59,206 nucleotides of DNA from Magnaporthiopsis rhizophila. Taxonomy: Eukaryota; Ascomycota; Sordariomycetes; Magnaporthales; Magnaporthaceae. Below, piece after piece: positions 1 to 12,352 of the stretch. The number at the start of each line of letters is the position of its first letter. The stretch's first letter is position 1. The stretch spans positions 1-59,206 of the forward strand of contig PYSS01000018.1 in NCBI GenBank assembly GCA_003049465.1, in the 5' to 3' direction. The translations under genes and the position numbers were made by a program. Under the pieces are notes generated by a model. That model worked only from the letters and a program-made list of their open reading frames with translations, ran no database searches and was not told the origin of the DNA.

Positions 1-930
1 CCCCCAACGTGGTCCTGGTGAGTTGGAAGGATGTCCACGGAGCCCAGATGAAAGCCAGAGGAATGATTCTTGAAGATGGCAGCTCGGCTGGCCAAAAGTA
101 GCTTTCCGAGGATGGATGGTTGGAGGGCTCACTGGACGCTAGGTCGCGGAATAAAGGCACGACAACACCGACCGGCAAGAACAGCGCTCATAACGGGACG
201 GGGTGGAGACCAATGGATAGCACAGGGGCAGAGGATGGTGAATGTGTGTTGGCCGGGGCCCGGAGGTCCTCGAGACGGGGGGGTCTAGACATTTCTTCGC
301 TATGGGACATGGCTAGGAGGTGTGGGTATCTGTACCTAAGTAGGAGAAGGTATGTAGGTGTAGGGAGGTAGGAGGTGGTAGGCGGCAAGGAGTATCAAAC
401 AAACATGGGGAACTGGAGGAACAGAGCTACCCGTAGGGAGAGGTGGGTGGCCAGTGAAGACGCGGTGATCCAGGAGCCAAATGTAAGGGCTGGGGATCGG
501 GAGCCCTCGATGGGGCGGACTGCCCAATGCGGGCCATAGTGACCGGTCGGGAGCCTTAACTTTCGTTGGTGCCGATTTGGGGCTGGGAGCAACCGGCGCC
601 CGGATCGGGGAAGCGGTCTTGGCGAGAAACAGTAGGGAGAAGCTGGTTCCAATCCCGTCTTGGAACGGTGTGCCCCTTTGCAGCCCAGTAATGCATGGGA
701 GCGTGCATGGGGCCTCAGCTCGTCTGGCACCAGTCAGATGGCCCCGATCGCCAACGTCCCAAGACGTCGGGATGTGCGATCCATCGGCAGGGTGGCCGAT
801 CCCTGAGGGTGTGGGATGAGTTCAGATCTGGAGTTGTTCGTGCTCCGACCGGACCATCGTTTATTTGGCACGACCACTCGCGGCTTTTTTCCGGTTGTCG
901 CGCATGGAAGGCCCTGGTCTGACGCCATTT

Positions 931-963
<33 letters not shown>

Positions 964-1491
964 GTCAATGGGTGGCCTGTTCCTTCGCAGGCTCCCGACG
1001 CTTCGGGCGGTTGTTGACGTTTTTTCTTTTTTCCGTTTCCTTTTTTCGCCCCTTTTCCTCCGAACGCTTGGGCCTCCGTTGATCTCCGTCACCCAAGTCT
1101 CACCATTCCCAACATTCCAAGGCCCCAAAAAAGGAAGGAGGCTTGAAATTACCCGAACTCTTGTACAGCGTGATATTGATTGCGATTATTGCAGCTGGCG
1201 GCATGACCTTTGTGGCAACAGATGTGCGTACAGTGCCGTGTCGCCCACCCTCATCACTCGGCCTCAATCGCATGCATTCCTCTGGTGATGCAGTCATCGC
1301 CAATGGATTCACCCGCCGAGATGTCGTCAATAAGCGCCTCAATCGTCTGACTCGCTCACCGTCCCCGATCGCGGTGCCGGTGGCACCCAGCCTTCAATCG
1401 CAGCACCCTTCCACGCGTCACCTAGCCCGAGGTTTCCATTGAGGCAATTAAACGCAGACCAACACAATTGAGGGCACGGGCGGCATCAACA
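1..1491. other. Intergenic region at the window edge
   Basis: I see no recognisable coding region here. Short open frames exist on both strands but lack family motifs or a consistent coding bias. The stretch contains a 29-nt T tract (935-963) followed by a T-rich region to about 1060. The right end holds the 3' flank of the minus-strand dehydrogenase gene. Confidence 0.6.
935..963. repeat. Poly(T) tract, 29 nt
   Basis: Uninterrupted run of T read directly from the sequence. It is one of about a dozen runs of 20-39 nt in this window, all in non-coding DNA. Confidence 0.95.
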
Positions 1492-2989
1492 TCAGCTGCC
1501 CGACTCGAGGAAGTCGCTCGTTGGCCGCAGACCCAGGCCTGACTTCTCGTAGACCATGTCCAGCATGCGCGCCTGCATGATGCTGTCGTCGTGCTCCACC
1601 CACATGCCCGTGCCCGCGCGGCCGCGGATCCTGTCGACAAAGGCCCCGAGCTGGTGCCGGTATGACGTGAAGCCCGGCAGGCCACCCCGTCCCTGAAACC
1701 CGGCCTCCTCCCACGTGTACGCCTTGTAGCTCTTTCTCTCAACCCACCGCTTCAGAACCGCCCCCTCCTCCGCTCCCGTACCGGCAGCAGCAGGCTTCTT
1801 CGCCGCCCGCAGCACAAACTCGTCCTCGACGTCGATGCGGTGCCAGAGGAAGCTGAGCATGAAATTGGCCATGTACAGCTTCCTCGTCCGCGTCTTCTCC
1901 TGCCCCTTGGGCAGATCAGCGTCCGGCACCACGACGGGTCGGTGCTCGACCCAGAGGCTGGGGAAGCCGGCTTCCAGCAACGAACCCTTCAGCGCCCCCT
2001 CGACCTGTCCCGTGCCGCCGTTGGGGAACCGGAAGCTCGCCTTGAAGGCCTCGTCGCAGCGCTCGCGCGGCGGGGGGCACGGCTTGAGCTCGGCCGACGT
2101 GCACTCCTCCGGCAGGACGCCGCCAAAGGCGAGCCGGACCGCGGAGCAGGGATCTTTTTTTTTTTTTCTTACGCGATAAGCACAAAGACCAGATAGCCTG
2201 AGGGCAGGAGATTCGGAATACCACTTACACGTCCCCAGATCCATCAACGCACCACCAGCGAGTGCGTAATTGAACCTAATGTCGTCCACGGCGAACAGCC
2301 CCGGCGGGAGCATGACCTTTGCCCTCGCGTGGGCCACGTTGGGCGGGTCCACCAGGGACATGAACTTGGTCCAGCACGGCTGGAACCGGTAGTGGAAAGC
2401 TTCGAGGAGCACTGGCGGCCGCCGCTGCTGCTGCTGCTGCTGCTGCTGCTGTAGCAACGAGTGGGTAAAGAGACTCTCGGCCTCCTGCGCGTTGCCCACC
2501 GCGGGCTTCTCCAGCAGCACGTGCTTGCCCGCCGCCAGCGCCCGCACCGCCCACTCGTAGTGCAGACCGTTCGGCAGTGGGATGTAGACCGCGTCGATGG
2601 ACGCATCGTCGAGAAGGGCTAGCAAAGCGACGAACCGTCGGTTTGTGTCAGCCCATTCCTGATTCTTCTCACGCTCGCGACTCGATTCGATCCGGGGGAC
2701 AGGGAGCATGAAACAGAATACGGAAATGCCGGGACGTGCCTTGATAACCGTCCAGCACCTGCGGGATGCCGTGCGTCTTGGCATAAGCCGCCGCCTTGTT
2801 CTTGTCCCTGGCCGCGACGGCCTGGACGACGACCTCTGGATGGGTCCGCGCGGCGTGCAGCAGCGCCATCGGCGCGATCTTGGAGGCCCCGAGGATGCCG
2901 AACTTGATCGCGTCGCCCTCCTTGGGCACGGCCTTTGGGCCCACGAATATTTGCCACTGGCGGCTGAGGAAGTCAAGAACGCCGGACAT
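1492..2989 (-). CDS. Gfo/Idh/MocA NAD(P)-dependent oxidoreductase (D-xylose 1-dehydrogenase / dihydrodiol dehydrogenase type)
   Basis: Three exons on the minus strand: 2989-2740, 2618-2229 and 2153-1492, giving 433 aa. An N-terminal Rossmann fold carries GILGASKIAP (residues 31-40), followed by YIPLPNGLHYEW, the family's conserved LLEKP (119-122 region) and EAFHYRF (156-162). These match the fungal NADP-dependent D-xylose dehydrogenase / dimeric dihydrodiol dehydrogenase branch, which oxidises sugars or trans-dihydrodiols; the substrate is inferred only from the family. Intron 1 (2739-2619) appears to be GC-AG: donor AAG|GCACGT and acceptor CTAG restore DGYQ-ALLDD in frame, and no GT donor does. 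Intron 2 (2228-2154, 75 bp) has a GTAAGT donor and a poly-A stretch before its AG; it is in frame and stop-free, so retention would add 25 residues. A CAG run encodes nine glutamines (140-148). The start is supported by the usual short leader before the Rossmann fold. Confidence 0.85.
2423..2451 (-). repeat. CAG/CTG trinucleotide repeat in coding sequence
   Basis: A pure CTG run on the plus strand encodes a stretch of nine glutamines inside the dehydrogenase, between the NAD-binding EKP segment and the EAFHYRF motif. It probably forms a surface loop and may vary in length between strains. Confidence 0.85.
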
Positions 2990-3608
2990 TTTGTATTCTT
3001 ATTATTATCTGGTCTTCGTTCGTTTACCTGTGCCGCGGGGCTCCTCGGACGGCCTCCTCGATACGTGAGGTCTTTCCTTTGATGGTTTCGGTTACCGCTG
3101 AAGGAGACTGATTGCGCAATGCAACGGAAAGCCAGTGCGGGGAGTCATGGTGGGTGCAACGCCAGCCCGAAACCAGGTTAGATTCTATTACCTATATGCA
3201 TACGGGGTTCGGTATCCGGGCACAGGCATCGCGACATACATGAGTGCATGGGTCAATCCCAAGGTGCTGAGAAGTGGGGGATATTTGAGTCTTCTGTCTC
3301 GCGATTCTCTACGGTGGCTAGATACCTATTTATAACGCCAAGACTTTTGTGTTCTAACACGCCAAGCTATGTAAAACCCCAATCAATATGCCTGAATAAA
3401 CGTTTGAGTGAACAGACGGCATCCTCAAGTACCAGGACGCCTGTTCGTGCAATGCGAATTCCATACCCTCTCCCACCAATCATATTCTCTCCTCCACAAT
3501 GTACCTATACTGAACCAGCATAATAGTAGATTTCAGGAACCCTATAGTTTAATCACCGAGCTTTGGTCTCCCTGCTGGTGGCGCGCGAGCAGCTGTCTCG
3601 GTGCTCCC
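2990..3608. other. Intergenic region between two minus-strand genes
   Basis: Holds the promoter and 5' leader of the dehydrogenase gene (left side) and the 3' flank of the SRP40-like gene (right side). It is more AT-rich than the coding DNA. No further gene recognised. Confidence 0.6.
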
Positions 3609-4850
3609 TCAATCGTCAAATTTGATTCCATTCCGAGCATTGGTGTCGATGCGGCCGCCACGGTAGCTCCCCTTCTTCTTCTTGTTCTTCTCCTTGGTAA
3701 AACCCTTGCCCTTGGTCACGATCAAGTCCTCGTGCGCCTTCTGGCCCCACTCGTCCGCCGGGTTGAACGCGTTGGACCGGAGGCGGGGATCGACAGCGAT
3801 GTCCTTGCGAATGCGCGAGAAGGGCACATTGGGCGCCTTAGGCCCATCGCCGTTCTTCTTCCCCCGGTTGTTGGCCTTCACTGCTGGGTCCGGGGGCAGA
3901 GGTGCAAACTGGCTGACGGGGAAGACCTGAGGCGACGTCTGCCCGAGCGTTACAGACGAATCCGAACCACTCTTAGCAGCTGTGGCCTCCTTTGCCTCCT
4001 TCTTGATCTGGGTGCTCGGTGCGGGCGAGTCTTCGTCGCTGGAATCCGAGGAAGAGGACGCGGACGAGTCGGAGTCGGATCCGGGAAGAGGCACCCTGGA
4101 GGCGGCCGCCTGGGCTTCGGAGCCCGAGTCGGAGTCGGAGTCAGAGTCGGAAGACGAGGAGCTCGACGAAGATGAGGAGCCATTGTCGCTATCAGCCTTT
4201 GATTCGGCGTCAGCCTCGGAGGAGGATGACGAGCTCGGGGACGAGGACGAAGACGAAGACGACGGGGGCGAGGCAGCTTTGGTGGTCTTTTGCTTCTTAA
4301 TCTGGGGTCGCTCATCCTCCGAGCTGGAGTCGGAGCTGTCGGAGCTGGACGAACTGCTGCTCGAAGGGGCTTTCCTTTTCAGGGGTCTCTTGGCCTTGCG
4401 TGCCTTCTTGTCCTCCTCGCTGTCGCTAGACTCCGAGTCGGCCTCGTCGGCCTCGATGTCCATCATATCCACGTCGGCATTCTCGGCGCCCTCGCTCTCA
4501 CTCTCGCTCTCTCTGCCACTCTCGCTCTCACTCTCACTTTCACTTTCAGACGAGCTCGATTCGCTGCTGCTGCTGCTACTGCTTGAGCTGTCATCATCTA
4601 TAGAGGACGCTTTACCATTCTGTGCTGCCTCCCACTCTTGGAAGACGGCCACCAGTGAAGTTGCAATGGCAGGCCCAGGAGCAGCGGGTGGGAAACCCTT
4701 CTTGGCGCGGTGCTTCTTGAACTCCTCGTGGGATTTCTTGCTCGAGTATTCTTCGAGGAACGCTTCGACGAGGTCGAGCAGCTGCGCCGGCGGGTGCGAT
4801 TCCGGAGCCGGGGCTGGCTGCGCGGCCTTCTTGTCTTTCGTTGCGGCCAT
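3609..4850 (-). CDS. SRP40/Nopp140 (NOLC1)-like nucleolar phosphoprotein
   Basis: Single-exon ORF of 413 aa. The N-terminus has a LisH-like helical segment (QLLDLVEAFLEEYSSKKSHEEF). A long middle region is almost entirely Ser/Asp/Glu with basic patches, the typical casein-kinase-2-substrate tract of Nopp140/Srp40. The C-terminal 70 residues match the SRP40 C-terminal domain: PFSRI, DPRLRSNAF, WGQKAHEDLIVTKGKGFTKEKNKKK and a terminal RNGIKFDD (motif listed in parts; residues about 340-413). Family members are nucleolar chaperones for snoRNP assembly and Pol I transcription. MAATKDKK at 4850 is chosen as the start; an in-frame ATG at 4979 would add 43 residues with no conserved character. The serine/acidic repeats also leave long shadow ORFs on the plus strand. 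The gene is divergent from the glyoxalase gene and shares an 885-bp promoter region that contains a telomere-like box. Confidence 0.88.
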   Translation of the reverse strand: MAATKDKKAAQPAPAPESHPPAQLLDLVEAFLEEYSSKKSHEEFKKHRAKKGFPPAAPGPAIATSLVAVFQEWEAAQNGKASSIDDDSSSSSSSSSESSSSESESESESESGRESESESEGAENADVDMMDIEADEADSESSDSEEDKKARKAKRPLKRKAPSSSSSSSSDSSDSSSEDERPQIKKQKTTKAASPPSSSSSSSSPSSSSSSEADAESKADSDNGSSSSSSSSSSDSDSDSDSGSEAQAAASRVPLPGSDSDSSASSSSDSSDEDSPAPSTQIKKEAKEATAAKSGSDSSVTLGQTSPQVFPVSQFAPLPPDPAVKANNRGKKNGDGPKAPNVPFSRIRKDIAVDPRLRSNAFNPADEWGQKAHEDLIVTKGKGFTKEKNKKKKGSYRGGRIDTNARNGIKFDD

Positions 4851-5735
4851 GACTGTCTGATTGAGCTGACGGCTGCTTGTGTCTATCACGGCGGGCGTGC
4901 TGTTGTCGCCGAAAAGCCAAGCCGGGGGTGCAGAGCCTGTCATGGACTGCCTCGGACAGAATGGGACAGAAGCCGACAATACTGACGGGGAGGAGGATAT
5001 CGGAAGGCACGAGCCGGCTTCTAAGAAGCTGGGCTACAGACGAGACCAATGTGTTGCGAAATGGAGGCGCGATCGACTTCGGTGGGAGGCACGTATAGCA
5101 GGAAGGAAAATCGACTCTGACCGCCTGGTGAAAAAAATTGGCAGAAAAAAAAAAAAGCTGGCTCACCCCCTGAGGTTGCCAAATTAGCGGGCGCACAGTC
5201 AATTTGGAGAGTGGGGGCTTCGTTCTTCTTAGGGTTAGGGGCTGCACCAGCCCCTCCGTGCTGTTGTTGCGCTGAACGGACTGACGTCAATGTTCGACGA
5301 CAGCTTCGTGTCCTCCCACCTTCAACACCAGGCTCCCCAAAGCGGTGGGGTAATGGGGATGCTTGGCTTATGCGGATAGGACGGAGGCAGGGGATTTATG
5401 TAACGATGACAGAGTGCACCACATGCAAGCCGAGCGGTTCAATTGACGGTTTATGCGAGGCAGGCAGGCGGGGCACCTCTACTAATAAAGCACTCACCCG
5501 AGCCGTTCCTCATTCTTCCGACTTTCTAGCGACTGCACCGCACAGGTTGTGAGCAAATGTTTGGGGCCCGCGCAACCTCGAGACTACGCCTCCAAGTTTC
5601 ACATATACTCAACAGCCGCGGTAGGTCGCCGAACAGGCCGATGTCGTGGGATCAGGATGCTGCCATTTGTAACAGGGAGCTAATGTGGCTCGGCCCTAGC
5701 GATAAGCACCAACGCCTAAGAGGAGATTCGCAACA
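4851..5735. other. Divergent promoter region (SRP40-like / glyoxalase I)
   Basis: The 885 bp between two divergent start codons contain an A-rich run at about 5146-5157 and two TTAGGG units in tandem at 5229-5241. No gene recognised inside. Confidence 0.6.
5229..5241 (+). promoter_or_regulatory. Telomere-like box (TTAGGGTTAGGGG)
   Basis: Two consecutive TTAGGG units lie 379-391 bp upstream of the SRP40-like start codon. In ascomycetes, telomere-repeat-like boxes in promoters of ribosome-biogenesis and ribosomal-protein genes can bind Tbf1-type Myb factors (established for yeasts). That role here is an inference from sequence and gene identity. Confidence 0.45.
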
Positions 5736-7057
5736 ATGGCGTCGACGACGGACCTCAAAACGTACAAATTCAACCACTCCATGATAAGGGTCAAGGACCC
5801 CGTGCGGTCGGTCAAATTCTATGAGTTCCTGGGCATGTCGGTCATCAAGAAGCTGGATTTCCCCGACGCCAAATACAGCCTGTACTTCTTGGCCTTCGAC
5901 TCGCCCTCGGCAAAGTCACACGGCAACAGCACCTTTGACCGTGAAGGGATCATCGAACTGACGCACAACCACGGGTTTGTACCGTCGCTTAGCTGTGTCT
6001 GTTGAAGCTCCGAGGCAGCATTCACTGGATCCTGACACTTGGGCTCCTGTACACCCCTCTCTAGGACTGAGAACGATGCATCGTACACCGTCAACACGGG
6101 CAACAAGGATCCCTATCGAGGCTTCGGCCACACCTGCATCTCGGTCGACCACCTGCAGGCCGCCTGCGACCGCATCGAGGCCGCGGGCTACAAGTTCCAG
6201 AAGAAGATCAGCGATGGCAGGATGCGCAACATCGCGTTCGCCCTTGACCCCGATGGATACGTCAGTCTAACCTCTTGTTTCGGTGGCAGCTCTCGTTTTC
6301 TTCGCAAGCCGCTGATTATCAATGCTGTAGTGGGTAGAGCTTGTGAGCAAGAATCCGGTTGAGGAGGACAAGTCGACGACGACCGACGTGTCGACCTACC
6401 GAATGAACCACACCATGATCAGGGTCAAGGACGCCGAGAAGTCGATCAAGTTCTACCAGGACGTCATGGGCATGAAAGTCCTTCGCGAGCTGCCGAACCC
6501 GGATGCTGGATTCACGCTTTACTTCCTCGGATTCCCTGAGCAGGGGGACTGGAGCTACGACCGCGAGGGGCTCCTCGAACTGACGTGGAACCATGGAACC
6601 GTGCGTGCACCCGAAGGGGGCCCGTCGGGCATTGTGTGCTCGAAGCGTGCTAATAATCATTTCGCTGCGGGAAAAGGATGAGACCTTCAAGGGTTACCAC
6701 AATGGCAACGACGAGCCGCAGGGATTTGGGCATATCTGTAATTGCTTATCATTCACACAGTTGCCAGTACTCCGGTGATCTGGGACTGTGACTAACAAAT
6801 ACTGTAGGCGTATCTGTCGACAACATCGATGCCGCGTGCAAGCGCTTGGAGGACTGCTCAGTCAACTGGAAGAAGAGACTGACGGACGGGCGGATGAAGA
6901 ACATCGCCTTTGTGCTGGACCCAGACGGGTGAGTTTTTCTGTCGGTAATATTGTTGTACGGGAGTGAGATTTGCTGACAGTATATCGAACTTGGCCTACT
7001 AGATACTGGATTGAGATTGTGCAGAACGAGCGGTTTGCGGGCAAGGAGAACTTCTGA
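5736..7057 (+). CDS. GLO1: Lactoylglutathione lyase (glyoxalase I), two-domain fungal type
   Basis: Six exons: 5736-5974, 6065-6260, 6331-6600, 6677-6737, 6808-6928 and 7003-7057, total 313 aa; phases close exactly. The protein isomerises the methylglyoxal-glutathione hemithioacetal to S-lactoylglutathione in the cytosol. It holds two tandem VOC domains, each opening with F/M-NH-(S/T)MIRVKD (His14 and His172) and containing DREG(I/L)(I/L)ELT(H/W)NHGT, GFGHICVSVDN-type and DGYW(V/I)E(L/I)V segments. The His and Glu of these motifs are the metal ligands of the family. Length and duplicated architecture match yeast Glo1 (326 aa). All five introns (70-90 bp) are GT-AG; intron 3 has a GCTAAT branch-like site. 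The second half has its own N-terminal linker rich in Glu, Asp and Lys. Start follows the GCAACAATGG context. Confidence 0.93.
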
Positions 7058-7180
7058 TGCGACGCTAGGCGGATGTGATGAGTGAGCGTTGTGGAATCGG
7101 AGCACAGGCGGCGACGACTCCGGTCGGGTATTCACTGAAATCGCTTGAGTTCACTCATGTGTATCAGTATCAGCTTTCTC

Positions 7181-7211
<31 letters not shown>

Positions 7212-7496
7212 GCGCTTAGGGTCACTGAATGAAATCCAATTTGAAAGTTCAGGGGCTGGTCGTTTCAAACAAATGCCGTCGCAGCTAGTGCCCAAGGCTC
7301 GATCGAGCTGCGGTGCAGCGCGACTCACTCAGCGCCCAGCGTCGCGTCAATTGGAAGAGCCGGATAATTAGAAGAGGCCACATCTCGACCGTCCGAGGGT
7401 CCAGTTCCGCCAACACCTAATCGATCAATCGCGTTGCTGGTTTCGACACGACTGATTGCAACTTTACTCCAGAATTGCGTAGATCGCCGCCCCACG
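7058..7496. other. Intergenic region (GLO1 3' flank / MFS promoter)
   Basis: 439 bp between two plus-strand genes. It contains a pure 28-nt A tract (7181-7208). No gene seen. Confidence 0.6.
7181..7208. repeat. Poly(A) tract, 28 nt
   Basis: Uninterrupted A run 124 bp after the GLO1 stop codon. Confidence 0.95.
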
Positions 7497-9095
7497 ATGG
7501 ACGTTTACCAGCTGAACCTTGCTGGGCTTGTTGGCCTCTGCGGCGCACTATTCCTGGCCCAGAGGAAACCGGCTGCTCCCGCGGCAAAGGAAGCCGAAAA
7601 GAAGAAGGATGTCAAGGCGGGCAGCTCAGATGGAGAGGCGGCGTCGCAATGGGCCTTCTTGGTGGTGTTTTCGCTGGTGATGGGCTCTGACTGGCTCCAG
7701 GTACTGCGATACAGCACACTCCGCCCGCATTTATCATGTATACACACGTCAGGCTGACACCACACGAGGGCCCCTTCCTCTACTCGCTCTACCGCGACGA
7801 GCACGGCGTCAGCGCCGAGCTCGTGTCGACGCTGTACACGACGGGGTTCCTGTCGGGCGCCGTGGGCGGCTACGTGGCCGGCTCGCTGGCGGACCGGCAT
7901 GGGCGCAAACGGGCGTGCCTCCTCTTCTGCGCCGTCTACGCGGCCTCGTGCCTGCTCACGGCCGCCCCGTCGCCCGCCGTGTCCGTGCCGCTCCTGCTGG
8001 GCGGCCGCGTGCTGGGCGGCATCGGCACGAGCCTGCTGTTCAGCGTCTTCGAGAGCTGGATGGTGACCGACTTTGCCGAGCGCGGGCTCGCGGACAAGGG
8101 CCACGACCTCTCGCGCACCTTTGGGCTCATGAGCACGCTCAACAGCGTCGTCGCCATTGCCAGCGGCGTGTTTAGCGAGTGGCTCGTCGCGGCGACGGGG
8201 ACGCGCCGGGCGCCGTTTTACGCGGCTGTTGGGCTGCTTGGGGTTGCGGCGTGGGTTATTGCTACGCGGTTTGTAAGTTGTCTCTCGCGGATGGAGGGTC
8301 GATCGATCGGTTGGGTACTCCAAAGATGAAGAAAAAGAAAGTACAACAAAAAACAAATAGTTGGCCATGCTGACAATGATATTTTACATGCAGGATGAAA
8401 ACTACGGCCAATCGGCCAACACAAAGACCAAGAACGAGGCCGCCGCCGACGACAAGAACAAGCCCCAGACCCTCGTCGACAACACGACAAAGCTGTCGTG
8501 GATCCTGTCGGACCCCAAAGTGCTCGCCCTGGGCTTGGCCTCGACCATGTTCGAGGGCTCCATGTACCTGTTCGTCTTCTTCTGGTCGCCCGCCCTCAAC
8601 GCCGCCCGGGACGCCGACGCCGCCGGTGGCCTGCCCTACGGCGTCATCTTCGCCTCCTTCATGGCCACGACCCTGGCGGCCTCGCTGGCCTTCAACCTGG
8701 TGATGGAGCTCAAGCTACTGCGCTACTCGGTCCTGATGATCGGCATCCTGGCCGCGGCCGACCTGTGCTTCGCCGCTCTATCTACTTCTTCTGGTGCGGT
8801 TGCCAAGTCCGAACAGGCGACGTTTTGGCTCTTTTGCGCCTTCGAGGCCTGCGTCGGCGTCTACTGGCCCTGCATGGGCTACCTCAAGGGCCGGCTGATC
8901 GAGGACGGGGCGCGCGCGCGCGTGTACTCGGTCCTGCGCGTGCCGCTCAACCTATTCGTCGTCGTCTCGCTCTTCCTTACCCGTGACGCCGGCGGCGGTG
9001 GGCATGCTGCCGTCTTTGGCGTCTGCGCCAAGCTGCTCCTGGCCTCGTGCGCCGGGCTGTGGGCCATGGTGATGAATGAGGAGAATGTGCCCTGA
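7497..9095 (+). CDS. MFS transporter of the MFSD5 / molybdate-anion transporter type
   Basis: Three exons (7497-7700, 7769-8272, 8394-9095) encode 469 aa; both introns (68 and 121 bp) lie between codons. The N-terminal membrane segment is followed by a Lys/Glu/Ala-rich loop, then SDWLQ|GPFLYSLY across intron 1, which is diagnostic of the MFSD5 family. The loop 2-3 MFS motif is present as GSLADRHGRKRA. Other family-like segments are FSVFESWMVTDF and MFEGSMYLFVFFWSPAL. A charged cytoplasmic loop (about residues 240-265) separates the two six-helix halves. Family members transport molybdate or related oxyanions across membranes; the substrate here is inferred. For intron 1 the acceptor CGAG|GGC was chosen over an earlier CAG because only it restores the WLQGP motif. 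An upstream in-frame ATG at 7434 gives a weaker N-terminus. Confidence 0.9.
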
Positions 9096-11002
<1,907 letters not shown>

Positions 11003-12196
11003 CTAGATCCTAGAAGGCACCTTGTAAGACTCGTCTAGCCTCCGGAGCAGATGCTGGGATGCAGTCTCTACCGCTTCCCCGTTGCTGCCCCTACTATTCC
11101 TGCTGCCAAAGGGCGTGAGCGGGCAGTCGGCGTTGCCATCGAAGAAGAAAGGAATCGAATAGCGGTGTGTGGAGCCCAGGTTGAGAACACGGTGCGTGGT
11201 GCTGCGGTAGGCGCCTTCCGTCCATGCGTTGAGCATATCACCGATGTTGACCACGTAAGCGTCAGGGTTGGGCGGCACGGGGATCCAGGAGCCACGCTCC
11301 CGCGGGTTCTTAACCTGCAGGCCAGGGGCTGTCTGGTACAAGAGGGTGACGGCGCCTGCGATTTGGGGGCCGTGGTGAAGCATACGATTAGTCCCACCGG
11401 CATACAGCCTTGCATGCAATAAAAGGGGCACATATAGAATAAGAAAAGTCGACGGCGGAAAAGATTTTTTTTAAAAAAAAAAGAAAAAAAGCAGCGTACC
11501 AAAATCGGTGTGCGCACCAGCGCCGAGCTGCCTCGGGTCCTGCGAGGTCTGGGGTGGGTAGTGCAGCATGCGCATGATGCAGACCGGGTCGTCGGAGACG
11601 AATTCGTCGAAGATGTCGTCGCCGTACGGCAGGCCCTTTGCCAGGATCTTGAAGACAGTGAGCGAGAGGGTAAGAACGGCGTCGTAGTACTCCTCTACGG
11701 GCCGCCTGAATTCGTCCTCGGACAGGGCCTTGGGGAAAAGGTTGGGCCCCATCAGGCGCGGGTGCTTCTTGACGCGGGGATCCGAGGCGTCCATGTGCTT
11801 GCCCACGTAGAAGCCCTCTTTGAGATCGGGCTTGAAGCCGCGCTGCAGCGTCTGGCCGCACAGGACCTCGTAGCCGCGGTTCCTGAGCGTCGGGTGCACC
11901 AGCTCCATCTTGTCGTCCAACGGCAGCGCGAACAGACGCTCGGCCGCGGCCATGGCGCGGTCCATCAACGAGCGTGGCACGCCGTGGCCGACCAGGGAGA
12001 AGAAGCCTGTGGTGAGGCAAGCGTTGCGGACCTGCTCGACGACGCGGGCCGAAGCGGCCAGCTCGGCTGCTGTCCGTGGCTCGGCACGAAACCCGCTGAT
12101 GTCGACCGTGGGAATTGTGAGCGGTGGTGACGGGTGGGCAGAGGGCCCAAGGCCGTAGTGCTGGTCGTCAACCTCAGCCATGGTGGCCGTGGCCAT
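11003..12196 (-). CDS. 2-oxoglutarate/Fe(II)-dependent oxygenase, isopenicillin-N-synthase-like
   Basis: Two exons (12196-11500 and 11355-11003) encode 349 aa; the 144-bp intron is unusually rich in T and A runs and interrupts the codon after HTDF. The N-terminal DIOX_N region has PTVDISGFR and GFFSLVGHGVP. The jelly-roll core carries the iron triad His229-x-Asp231 (GAHTDFG) and His287 (STTHRVLN), and the 2-oxoglutarate-binding Arg297-x-Ser299 (HRYSIPFF). Length and motif order fit plant- and fungal-type soluble 2OG oxygenases; the substrate cannot be inferred. Enzymes of this fold act on secondary metabolites, gibberellin-like compounds or flavonoids, but no cluster partners are visible next to it. 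MATATM at 12196 is chosen as the start; MAEVDDQHYG at 12181 and an ATG at 12271 are alternatives. Confidence 0.88.
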
Positions 12197-12344
12197 AGTG
12201 TCGGGGCGTTTTCTTTGTCTTGTGTTCTTTCTGCTAACAAGGAGCTGTATGACGTGGACAGGACGGGGCAAGAAGTGGACGCTGTATGTATCAGACCATT
12301 GCCAGAAAAGTGGGCTGGCTGCTCCATCCCCTGGACCCTAAGGG

Positions 12345-12352
12345 TATTTATA
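12345..12352 (-). promoter_or_regulatory. TATA box of the 2OG oxygenase gene
   Basis: TATAAATA on the minus strand, about 150 bp upstream of the chosen ATG at 12196. It is a near-perfect consensus in otherwise GC-rich DNA, so it is the likely core promoter element. Confidence 0.55.

Noticed and set aside
3982..4860. 292-codon plus-strand ORF rich in Ser, Glu and Leu
   Set aside because: It is the antisense of the Ser/Asp/Glu tract of the SRP40-like gene, whose N- and C-terminal domains are conserved on the minus strand.
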